A stretch of DNA of 43,701 bases. Source: a virus. The DNA lies in the IMG/VR virus record IMGVR_UViG_3300042507_002412, positions 1-43,701 of that record. One strand, given 5' to 3'. The position numbers and the translations under genes are program-made. Positions 1 through 8,000 of the stretch are shown in pieces. The notes under the pieces were generated by a model. That model did no database searches, had not been told where the DNA came from, and was given only the letters and a program-made list of their open reading frames with translations. Every line of letters begins with the position of its first letter. The first letter of the stretch is position 1.

Positions 1-748
1 CTTTAGCTTTAATCGTTCCCATACTCTTTAATCTTAAACGAACCGATGCATGGAAAGCGATTGCTTTACCACCAGAAGTTGTCCAAGGGTCAGAGAATGG
101 CATTGCGTTCATCTTCTGTCTTAATTGATTTGTGAAAACCAAAGTGATTTTCTGTCTACCAATAAGATTTGTGATTTTACGCATTGCTTTGGAAATGATA
201 ATTGCTTTATCCGTAGCGTAACCATCCTTACCATAATCAGCTTCCATCTCCTTTTCAGTTGATGCTGCTGCTACTGAATCCACAACGATTGTTACATACT
301 TATCTTTAGAGGAAGTTCTTACCTTCTCAATAATAGTTTCAGTATATTCAAAACATTGTTCAACAGTCTCAGCTGCTACATAAAGTAATTTGGTTGTATC
401 TACTCCGATGGCTTCTAAGAATTCTCTACTTACGGCGTTCTCCGTGTCAATCAATACTGCCAATCCACCTAGTTTCTGCGTTTCCGCAAGTAAGTGAGCT
501 GATACTAATGATTTACCACTTTGTTCTAATCCCGTAATTTCGGTGATTCTTCCAACCGGTAATCCACCATAAGGGCGATTTGATATTGCCACATCCAACA
601 TAGATGCTCCGGTTGAAACCCAGCCTTCTACGTTTGTTGGTGCATCATCATTATCTAAAAAGAATGCTACCTTTTGGTCTTTTGATTGTTTGTTAAGGGA
701 CTCAACGAGTACTTCCGCTAAGTCAACCTCTTTAGTTGCTTTTGCCAT
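1..748 (-). CDS. uvsX: RecA/UvsX-like recombinase (C-terminus beyond window edge)
   Basis: Strand-exchange ATPase for phage recombination-dependent replication and repair, acting in the cytoplasm on gp32-coated single-stranded DNA. The 249 visible codons start MAKATKEVDLAEVL. They contain a Walker A loop GLEQSGKS at about residue 73, a Walker B strand TIVVDSVAAA, and the RecA-type DNA-binding loop region FTNQLRQK followed by TTSGGKAIAFHASVRLRL. In cellular RecA the last part reads TTTGGNALKFYASVRL, so the protein is close to the bacterial RecA core. The reading frame is open to the left edge, so the C-terminal part is missing only because of the window. It starts 16 nt after the gp32-like stop and has no promoter of its own, which implies co-transcription with gp32, the partner of UvsX in T4. 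Confidence 0.93.
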   Translation of the reverse strand, partial: MAKATKEVDLAEVLVESLNKQSKDQKVAFFLDNDDAPTNVEGWVSTGASMLDVAISNRPYGGLPVGRITEITGLEQSGKSLVSAHLLAETQKLGGLAVLIDTENAVSREFLEAIGVDTTKLLYVAAETVEQCFEYTETIIEKVRTSSKDKYVTIVVDSVAAASTEKEMEADYGKDGYATDKAIIISKAMRKITNLIGRQKITLVFTNQLRQKMNAMPFSDPWTTSGGKAIAFHASVRLRLKSMGTIKAK

Positions 749-764
749 ATTGTTTACTTATTTA

Positions 765-1589
765 CTATGAATTGAAAAGGTCATCAAATGCTGATGCCAC
801 ATCATCTATTTTCTTAGCTGATGCTTCTGCTTTAGGTGCTGATTTTACATCAACATCAAAAGGTGCTTCGTCATTTTTTGCGGTAGATGATAACGTCTCT
901 GCTGCTGCAGTAGATGTATCTTCATCACCATTAGCAGATGGGTTTAACCAACCTTCTAATACAGATTTCAATTCCGAATAAGTCAACTCCTGGTAAAGGT
1001 CTGTGATTTCGGTTTGTCCATTGATAAACTTGTCAGTTTCTTCTTTAGTTGCTGCTAAAGGAGTTTCCTTTGGTTTAACACGGATTGTTGTTACAGGGTA
1101 AGATGTACCACTGTCTTCAGCTGATACTACTTCAACAGTAATATCTCTACCTTCATTTGGGTCAGTAATATCACCATAATCAGGATCTGCGATGTAACCA
1201 AGAATTTCTTGATATACAGTTTTTCCAAAGCCCCAGAATCTTACACCTTCACCTTCTTCACCTCTTACCAATACTGGTACGAATGTTCTAAGTTTCGGCT
1301 CCATTTTCTTGGCAGCTTTCCAATCTTCTTTATCACCCATTCTTTTCAACTTATCAGCGAACTCAACGATAGGGTCAGGTCTGCCAAAAGAAGATGGAGA
1401 TAGATAAGATTTGTTGTTAATGTTGTAGTGAAAGAATAATTCAATAAAAGGATTCTCTTTGTTGAATTTGTAAGGGACTAAACGAATAGTGTGTTTGCCC
1501 GGAGCTGGTTTCCAAAGTTCTACTTTCTTTGAAGTTGTGCTTTGTAGTTTGTTCAGTCTACCTCTGATTGCGTCTAAGTTAATAGCCAT
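765..1589 (-). CDS. 32: gp32-like single-stranded DNA-binding protein
   Basis: Coats single-stranded DNA during phage replication and recombination. The 274-aa product starts MAINLDAIRGRLNKLQ. Its core (VELWKPAPGKHTIRLVPYK, then FIELFFHYNI and YLSPSSFGRPDPIVEFADKL) follows the layout of T4-type gp32, and an acidic/Ala/Ser-rich tail ends ASAFDDLFNS, as expected for the protein-interaction tail. The ATG at 1589 is preferred over an in-frame GTG at 1646, because the extra 19 residues are Lys-rich and cover a hairpin plus A-rich leader. The protein has no cysteine: the region that holds the zinc ligands in T4 gp32 reads SPSSFGRPDPIVEF, so the zinc site appears lost. Upstream lie two host-type promoters and one late-type motif. 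recA/uvsX follows 16 nt downstream. Confidence 0.88.
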   Translation of the reverse strand: MAINLDAIRGRLNKLQSTTSKKVELWKPAPGKHTIRLVPYKFNKENPFIELFFHYNINNKSYLSPSSFGRPDPIVEFADKLKRMGDKEDWKAAKKMEPKLRTFVPVLVRGEEGEGVRFWGFGKTVYQEILGYIADPDYGDITDPNEGRDITVEVVSAEDSGTSYPVTTIRVKPKETPLAATKEETDKFINGQTEITDLYQELTYSELKSVLEGWLNPSANGDEDTSTAAAETLSSTAKNDEAPFDVDVKSAPKAEASAKKIDDVASAFDDLFNS

Positions 1590-1650
1590 TTTTTTGCGTT
1601 TTAAGAGTTTATGTTTTATGGTTTTATTTAGGTGAGTGTCCTTCACCCTC
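1590..1650 (-). promoter_or_regulatory. Candidate autoregulatory leader of the gp32 mRNA
   Basis: On the minus strand the leader contains a short stem GGTGA/TCACC (within 1631-1647; an alternative pairing GGGTG/CACTC uses the same bases). About 45 nt of A-rich, G-poor sequence follows up to the ATG at 1589. T4 gene 32 is translationally autoregulated through a 5' structured nucleator followed by an unstructured A/U-rich stretch over the start site. The arrangement here is similar, but no true pseudoknot could be established by eye. Confidence 0.35.
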
Positions 1651-1656
1651 TATGTA

Positions 1657-1668
1657 TATAAATATAAA
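1657..1668 (-). promoter_or_regulatory. Late-type promoter motif before gp32
   Basis: The minus strand reads TTTATATTTATA, the same element found before the late genes of this window. Here it lies 68 nt before the gp32 start rather than the usual 21-27 nt, directly downstream of two host-type promoters. This suggests that gp32/recA can be transcribed both early and late. Confidence 0.5.
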
Positions 1669-1675
1669 GAGATTA

Positions 1676-1707
1676 CAAATATACAACAATTTATTGGACT
1701 TTCCAAA
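1676..1707 (-). promoter_or_regulatory. Bacteroidetes-type promoter P2 for gp32-recA
   Basis: Minus strand: TTTGG (1703-1707), exactly 19 nt, then TATATTTG (1676-1683). This matches the known Bacteroidetes primary-sigma pattern (-33 TTTG, -7 TAnnTTTG). The predicted start site near 1669-1671 gives a leader of about 80 nt. Confidence 0.75.
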
Positions 1708-1766
1708 TCTTTTTTGAAGTATATTTTATAACCAATTTAAGCATTTATATGGGTTTGAGGTTTACT

Positions 1767-1798
1767 CAAAGATACGAAATATTCCTGATACTACCAAA
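1767..1798 (-). promoter_or_regulatory. Bacteroidetes-type promoter P1 for gp32-recA
   Basis: Minus strand: TTTGGTAG (1791-1798) with TTTGG separated by exactly 19 nt from TATCTTTG (1767-1774). It shares the extended TTTGGTAG and CGTATCTTTG edges with the other early promoters in the window. It lies just downstream of the ADP-ribosyltransferase stop codon (1809). The stretch 1590-1808 holds only this promoter, P2, the late motif and the leader; no small gene is seen. Confidence 0.75.
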
Positions 1799-1808
1799 TA
1801 AAAGGGGA

Positions 1809-3671
1809 TTAATTTTCCGCTTCTTTTGTATATAATAATGATGTTCTATTTGGGTATTGTAGATGTTTCTTTAAAATGTCCTTTTCGTTATCATCTATGA
1901 ATTCTCTTAACTTAATTTCGTTTTTAGTACCAATTTGCTCTAATGTTATTATTGTAAGGGTGCGACCACCTTCCATTTTTTTAACTTCTGTTTTCACAAC
2001 TTTGTATTTATTATTTGATTGTAATAATACTTCATGTTGACCTGCCCAACTTCCAAAATCTTGCGGAAACATGCTGTTTTTATCTCTACCAGATACATTA
2101 CCTATATTTGCATTCATACAAAATCCATTAAATGTATTTGTTGAGTTTACTACCTTTATTATTATAGATTGGTTGTTTGCTTTATCTATTGTTGCATTTG
2201 CGTTACCAACATTATTAGCAAATTCGGTAGCTGTGTTTGCATCAAATGAAAATGAAGATATTGGTAAATCAATAGTACTACCCTCCTTAAATGATTTCAT
2301 AAACTTAGTATAATCAGAAGATTTCATAGCCATGCCTCTATACAAAGCCTTTGCGTGAACTACGGGCGGTGGTTCTGATTTTAACATTTCATCAATTCTA
2401 TTTAGAGCGTTTTTATCTATCATTGATTGATAGGAAAACATATCTTTTATATAATTTGGATTTTTCTTAGCTTGCTTCTTAACCCACTTAGCTTGATTTT
2501 TATCATTAGCTTCCGAAATACCGAATAACTGATTGTAATTACTGATGAATTTTTCTTTTTTAATAAAATTACGGAGTCCACCATCTACAGTTGTTGGATT
2601 TTCTAATTCACTTTGCATTTTCTTACTCCACTCATCATCTGAAAGATTTTTGTATTTTAATGGATATGCTAATTGTAAGGTTGATAATTCCTCCATAGCA
2701 TCCGTTTCATTATCTTTTCCAAAATAAATAGTATTTCCTAATTTAACTAATGCATACTCTGATAAACTTTTATAACCCAATTGTTCTAAATCTTCTTTAG
2801 TTGGAGTGAATCCCAATATATCAAAATACATTTCAGGATGCTGCAATATTCTATTTACATCTATTTTATATTTGTTAGCTACCTTTGCTACTTGAGCCGG
2901 AGTAAACTCTGGTGCATCTATGATTTTATTATTTATCTTTGCAAGTTCGTTTGTTATATCTTTAGCAGTATCTACATTATACAAATCCGTTTTATCTGAT
3001 TCTTTCTTAGCTACTTTTTTATCTGCTTGCTTTTGAATTACATTAGGGTCAATTCCTCTTTTAATTGCGTTTGCTTGTTTATTTGCACTATCGGAATATG
3101 CTTTATAATAATAATCATTAGCCGCAACTCCATCGGGTGCATATTGTTTTGCTTCCAAATGTGATAAAATTAAGCCCGATATTAATTCTGATATAGATTG
3201 TTTTCTACCATCGGAATTTTTTATTTGAGTATCTACTCCTAATTTACTTATAAGATTTAAATCAATACCATATTCATTGGCAGTTGATTTAATTATCTCA
3301 GGAGTTATATCTTTTCTTGAATTAAAACGAACATCTTGTACAAGTTTACCATTTCTATTTTTTCTATAAAGGGTAACCTCACTACCGTATCCAATATTTT
3401 TAATTCCGTTTATTATATCATCTGCTACTTTTTGGGTATCATCAATTGTACCACCTCTTTCCTTTTCATAATCTCCTTTAAATAAATCAGAAGATTTTGG
3501 AGCCTTTACATCCTTTCCTTTTACTTTAGGTTTATCATGTGTACCATCTTTAACTGCGGCATCCATATTATCTTTAGTACTAAAATATACCAATCTACCT
3601 GTTTCTTTGGATATTGCCGAAAAATCAGTTGTTTTTGGTTTAGCCTCAAATAATTCTTTAAGTAAAATCAT
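1809..3671 (-). CDS. Putative virion-packaged ADP-ribosyltransferase (Alt-like in role)
   Basis: A 620-aa protein. The C-terminal third has the three signatures of ADP-ribosyltransferases: Arg in LYRGM (R445), the Ser-rich strand ISSFSFDANTATEFA (about 471-485), and GQHEVLLQ, where Q545-x-E547 forms a Q-x-E catalytic motif. Residues 1-430 are charged and not recognised. The N-terminus MILLKELFEAK resembles the capsid-targeting peptides of T4 Alt and internal proteins. It contains LFE followed by A, which fits the T4 prohead protease rule (Leu/Ile-x-Glu). The inference is that the enzyme is packaged in the head, processed, and injected to modify host proteins, as T4 Alt does with RNA polymerase. 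It is a single-gene unit with its own late motif, and a terminator upstream separates it from the endolysin. The ART fold is fairly secure; packaging is inferred. Confidence 0.7.
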   Translation of the reverse strand: MILLKELFEAKPKTTDFSAISKETGRLVYFSTKDNMDAAVKDGTHDKPKVKGKDVKAPKSSDLFKGDYEKERGGTIDDTQKVADDIINGIKNIGYGSEVTLYRKNRNGKLVQDVRFNSRKDITPEIIKSTANEYGIDLNLISKLGVDTQIKNSDGRKQSISELISGLILSHLEAKQYAPDGVAANDYYYKAYSDSANKQANAIKRGIDPNVIQKQADKKVAKKESDKTDLYNVDTAKDITNELAKINNKIIDAPEFTPAQVAKVANKYKIDVNRILQHPEMYFDILGFTPTKEDLEQLGYKSLSEYALVKLGNTIYFGKDNETDAMEELSTLQLAYPLKYKNLSDDEWSKKMQSELENPTTVDGGLRNFIKKEKFISNYNQLFGISEANDKNQAKWVKKQAKKNPNYIKDMFSYQSMIDKNALNRIDEMLKSEPPPVVHAKALYRGMAMKSSDYTKFMKSFKEGSTIDLPISSFSFDANTATEFANNVGNANATIDKANNQSIIIKVVNSTNTFNGFCMNANIGNVSGRDKNSMFPQDFGSWAGQHEVLLQSNNKYKVVKTEVKKMEGGRTLTIITLEQIGTKNEIKLREFIDDNEKDILKKHLQYPNRTSLLYTKEAEN

Positions 3672-3674
3672 ACA

Positions 3675-3686
3675 TATAAATATAAA
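3675..3686 (-). promoter_or_regulatory. Late-type promoter motif before the ADP-ribosyltransferase
   Basis: Minus strand TTTATATTTATA. Its edge is only 3 nt from the ATG at 3671, unlike the 21-27 nt seen for most other copies. Transcription from it would start at or inside the start codon, giving a leaderless or very short leader. Confidence 0.6.
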
Positions 3687-3691
3687 TGAAA

Positions 3692-3722
3692 CAAAAAGGG
3701 AGAATTTTTAGTTTCTCCCTTT
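3692..3722 (-). terminator. Rho-independent terminator after the endolysin
   Basis: A perfect 10-bp stem (AAAGGGAGAA at 3695-3704 with TTCTCCCTTT at 3713-3722, + strand), an 8-nt loop, and TTTTTG following on the minus strand. It starts 4 nt after the endolysin stop codon. Confidence 0.85.
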
Positions 3723-3725
3723 CTT

Positions 3726-4568
3726 TTATGTCAATAAATGATAATATTCCTTAAAGTGTTTAATTCTGTCTGCTAATCCGATAGTTCCACCATTTACTCT
3801 TTTAGTAATAGATGTTACAACTGCATCAGTAGCACCACCATCTGCCATCTTATGTAATCCGTTTTTAGAGAAGAACCATGCTGCTGATAATAATGCGTAA
3901 GATGATGCTACCTTATCAGGGTTTGCTGTCATATCTTCACCAATTGATTTACCAAATGCAGTGTAGTTATCTTTACCTGTTAATTGAATATATCCTCTAC
4001 CTCTAAATTTATAACCGTCACCACTTGCTTCAGTTCCGTTACCCATTCTATTTGCATATACTTTAGATGCAATTTTTTGTGGTTGTCTAGCATATGGAGC
4101 TGCTGCAGCTTCAGTTGGAAAGTATTTTTTAAAGATACCATTCAAACCTTTTGCTGAATAGTTTAAGTTTTCTTGTGTTGCTCTAAAACCGCCACTCTCA
4201 TGTCCGCATTGTGCTAAGAAGTGTGCCAATCTTAATGGAGTATTGATTTGAAACTTAGCTGCCGTATCAGGAATCATTGCGATTACTGCATCAGGAATAT
4301 GTCCTTTTAATTTATCTAATTTCAATCCACCGACTGGTGCTATTGGTACAGCTGCTACTGGGGTTGGTACAGATGTTGTTGTTTCACCCATAATCTTTGC
4401 CCAAGTTGATGGTCCTACAATACCATCTGCAGTTAAACCATTCTTTGCTTGCCATTCTTTTACAGCCGCTTCAGTTTTAGGTCCAAAGTTAGTTACCGCT
4501 GGTTCAATACCCAGCTTTTGTTGCATCAACTTAACATTTTCGTTATTATCACCTTTTTTTAATAACAT
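3726..4568 (-). CDS. Endolysin: peptidoglycan-binding domain plus GH19 muramidase/chitinase domain
   Basis: Lyses the host at the end of infection by cutting peptidoglycan glycan strands. The protein has 280 aa. Residues 1-60 form a PG_binding_1 domain (LLKKGDNNENVKLMQQKLG, then GIVGPSTWAKIMG). A Pro/Ala/Val linker covers about 61-82, and a glycoside hydrolase family 19 domain covers about 83-280. The domain is marked by CGHESGGF with catalytic candidate E124, then NGTEASGDGYKFRGRGYIQL with second acid candidate E180. There is no signal peptide or membrane anchor, so release would need a holin, and none is seen in this window. It lies 8 nt downstream of the small 4577-5008 gene and is followed by a strong terminator. 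Confidence 0.92.
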   Translation of the reverse strand: MLLKKGDNNENVKLMQQKLGIEPAVTNFGPKTEAAVKEWQAKNGLTADGIVGPSTWAKIMGETTTSVPTPVAAVPIAPVGGLKLDKLKGHIPDAVIAMIPDTAAKFQINTPLRLAHFLAQCGHESGGFRATQENLNYSAKGLNGIFKKYFPTEAAAAPYARQPQKIASKVYANRMGNGTEASGDGYKFRGRGYIQLTGKDNYTAFGKSIGEDMTANPDKVASSYALLSAAWFFSKNGLHKMADGGATDAVVTSITKRVNGGTIGLADRIKHFKEYYHLLT

Positions 4569-4576
4569 AATAAAAA

Positions 4577-5008
4577 TTATTTAGATTGTTCTTCCGTAAC
4601 TTCTTTATTTCCTTGTCCGAAATCAATTACTTCAAAAACTCTTGTCTGAATTTTCTTAGTACCTTCGGCGTTTGTTAATATAATTGAATTTTTGAATTTT
4701 TGCCAATTGATGACAAATGCGGTATCTAATACGCCACCATTTTCCTCTTTAACTAATTCGTTAAGAGCATTGATAGTGTAAAGTGAATTTGATTCTTTCT
4801 TTCTATGTATTAAGATTGTGTTTTCCAACGGAGTTTCCGGTTGGAATTGAGTATCTATGTTATATGTTACAAATAATTCCTCTAAATTGGACTTGTTTTG
4901 TAGTATATAAATATAGTTGTAGACTATATGATAAGTCTCTCTTATTTGTTGTAGAGTGTTTTGCAACTCCTCTTTTGTTGTAAATGTACAAAGTAACTGT
5001 GTCTTCAT
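4577..5008 (-). CDS. Unknown 143-aa protein upstream of the endolysin
   Basis: Family not recognised. The product starts MKTQLLCTFTTKEELQ and has a short-repeat alpha/beta look, with a middle VINWQKFKNSIILTNAEGTKK and an acidic end VTEEQSK. There is no signal peptide, no membrane segment and only one Cys. A Shine-Dalgarno-like AGGAAG precedes the ATG by a few nucleotides. A late motif lies 27 nt upstream, and the endolysin follows 8 nt downstream in the same unit. The late expression context suggests a virion-assembly or lysis-accessory role, but nothing in the sequence proves it. Confidence 0.75.
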   Translation of the reverse strand: MKTQLLCTFTTKEELQNTLQQIRETYHIVYNYIYILQNKSNLEELFVTYNIDTQFQPETPLENTILIHRKKESNSLYTINALNELVKEENGGVLDTAFVINWQKFKNSIILTNAEGTKKIQTRVFEVIDFGQGNKEVTEEQSK

Positions 5009-5034
5009 TCTTCCTCTTGTTTCTTTTTATTACC

Positions 5035-5046
5035 TATAAATATAAA
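5035..5046 (-). promoter_or_regulatory. Late-type promoter motif before the 143-aa gene/endolysin unit
   Basis: Minus strand TTTATATTTATA, with the ATAAATAT core 27 nt before the ATG at 5008. It lies in the 64-nt gap between the large polyvalent gene and this unit. No convincing terminator hairpin is seen in that gap. Confidence 0.65.
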
Positions 5047-5072
5047 AAATCAAAAGGAAGGGTAAAAACGGG

Positions 5073-8000
5073 TTATCTTCTTACTTTCTTAACAGGTGCT
5101 TTAGCGGATGCTTTCTTTACAGGCTTTTTAGTTGCTGCTTTCTTAACCGGTGCTTTAGCTTGAGTCTTTGTTTTTGGTTTTTTAGTAGCTGTTTTTGGTA
5201 CAGGTCTTTCAATTGGTTGTTTAGCACTTTCTAAATATTTTTTTCTAAACAATCTAACTTTAGGATGATTAGGATATATTTTATCTAAATCCTGAAGTCT
5301 TGCTCCTATTTCCACCATTGTTTTTTCATCCAAAGAATCTAAATCTTCTTCAAAATCATTAGTTATATCACCCAACATAGAAAGTACAACGATTGATTTA
5401 TCTTCATCAGACCAAGGTGTATTTGGATTTCCCTGCGAATCAACACCAGTACCATTATAATCAGTATGTCCATATTTGTAAGATATACCACCGAATGTAT
5501 TTTGTGACATCTCAAATGTAGGAGCGTTACCAAATCCTCTAGTTCTAATCTTAGCTTCAAATAATGGAAGTTGAGATGGTTTACCATCCGGACCATTAAC
5601 ATTGATTGCCACAGACATTACTCCTTTTTTTCTACTAATAACTATTTTACTATCAATCGTATCTTCAATTTGCTTTCTTATTTCTGCTTTTTTAGCAGGG
5701 TCTGTTTCAGATTGATATTTAGCATATAAATCATCTACTCCAAACAATTTAGATAATTCCTCTTTTTTCATTTCAATAGCTGGGTTAGTACCATATACTA
5801 CTTTCAATTCATCTAAATTAGGATTATCCGCAAATAGGATATCGGTAATATGAGTTTCATCTCTTACCAATTTTTTAACCACCGTTTGGTTTTCCGGTTT
5901 ATCAAAATCATCTGCTATTGAATCTGTCATTTCTCTATCAAGAGCTCTCATTTTACCATAGGCTGATTTCAAATATGAATTGGTTGATGTTTTACACATA
6001 TCACCAATAACTTTCATAGCATCTCCACTTAAAGGTCTTGCACTCATTACATTTTGTATAAAATTATCACATTTAACTTTTGATAAATCATTAGCTTTAG
6101 TTAATTTTAATATATCAGCTACTCTACTTTTAACTGTAGCCGGCTTACTACTCAATCTATCCGGATTCTTTTTTAAATTATCAAAATCTTTACAAAATTC
6201 ATCTTTATTAGTTTGTGCAAAATTTGAAACTTCATATAATTCTTCGTTTCTTCTTTTTTCATAATGAGATGCTTTAGATGATTCACCTAAAACAAATCCT
6301 TTTTCTTGCATTGTACCTTCTAGCTTTTTCCACCCACCACTAAATATGAATACCTTTAAATCTTTTTTAAGAGATATACCCAATCTTTTACCATTTGGAT
6401 ATTCCTTATCAGGTTTCATTTTTATAAACATATCAGCAGATGTACCATGTCCTTGTGAGCCTACTAAAGCTCTACCTTCTTGGTTATCCCATCCAATTTC
6501 TTCAATATTATGGAATCCAATTTCTTTATGAATTAAATCAATTGTATTCATAGCTGAGTCTATCCACTCTTTTGTTAAGAATGAATCAGAGCCTAAATAA
6601 GTTTCTAAATGTTTTCTAGTAATTTCTCTTGAAGCTTGATAACATTTATTTACATCTTTTGTTTTAACCATACACTTATCAAAAGCGTTCTTTAACACAA
6701 GAGTACCTTTAACTACGGCAGATTCACCTGCTCTACTTTCAGGACTACCCAATCCAACTCCTTTTGATTCAACAGATGGTTTCTTTTCAGTAAACTTTTG
6801 TCCTTTAGCTTTAGCTTTAGCTTTTCTTTTTTCCCAAGCATCTATTTTCTTTAACAAATCTAATTTTGCTTTTTTCTCTTGCTTCTCAATATCTGATTTG
6901 GTTAAACTTAATGAATCAGTTACAGACTTATCTGTAAATGCTCTCATTGCTTGTCTTTCTTTCTCAGTTTTAGGGGAATCAATTTCTTGTCTACCCGATT
7001 CTTTTTCAGCGGTATCTGCTGCTGATGTAGCTTGGTTTTGGTCTTTAGGTTCAATTACATTTACAGTAACACTCTTACCACTTGGAGTTGTTTTATTTAT
7101 AGTTTTTTCAAACAATAAATGTATCCATTTTTCATTACCCTCTAATAAAAATCCATTTACTATACTTTCAGTTCTTACATATTGTGCAGGTCCATCTGGA
7201 GTATCTGAATAATAATTACCACCAATAGGATATATTACTCCACCCGGCTTTTCATCTGCAGGTTCTGGTTCAGGTAATTTTTCTGATGGGTTTTCTTTTT
7301 TACCATTTATAATATCATCAACTAAATCAGCATGTCCATCACCTGCAACTACAACTGGTATCTTTCCATCGGAAGATATTTCGTTTTGTTTTTTTATAAT
7401 GTTTAAATCTCTTGCTCTATTAAATGCAACCTGAACATCATTAACCTGTGTTTCAGTATCACCATTATCGTCTGGGAATGATAATCTATACAATGTATCT
7501 TTATCTTGCTCCGTTGGAGTATTCCAATTTTCTATTGGAGGAAATCCAGCTTCTTTAGCTGCATCTTGTAAGAATTGTTTTCCTTCCTCATCTAAAAATT
7601 TAGATGGACTCATTGTATCAGTACCTTCACCCTGTCCAATCATACTAGCCCAATTACCAGCTTTGATTTTAGTTTGTGAAAGGCCAGTTTGTTCTTCTTG
7701 TGACTTATATAAATTTGATTCCGGAGTGTGTACATCTAATTCATCACCATCCCAAGTATCTATTTTTGCTCCTAATTTTTTAAATTCTTCTGATGCATGT
7801 ATTTGCTCATCATTGAATTGTAATTCACCACCATCACCAGTTCTACCACCTTCACCTACAAATACTATATCTTTCCATCTTTCTTTTGGTATAGTTGCTT
7901 TAACTTGATTAACAATATCATCTATTGCTTTTTCGTTTCTATGTGGTACTCCATAAAGTTGGCCACCATTATCAAATTCAATTGTTTTTACATCAATACC

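Noticed and set aside
1590-1646. A 19-residue N-terminal extension of the gp32-like protein from a GTG at 1646
   Set aside because: The extension is Lys-rich and unlike gp32. It overlaps the hairpin and A-rich leader, and the ATG at 1589 starts a typical sequence.
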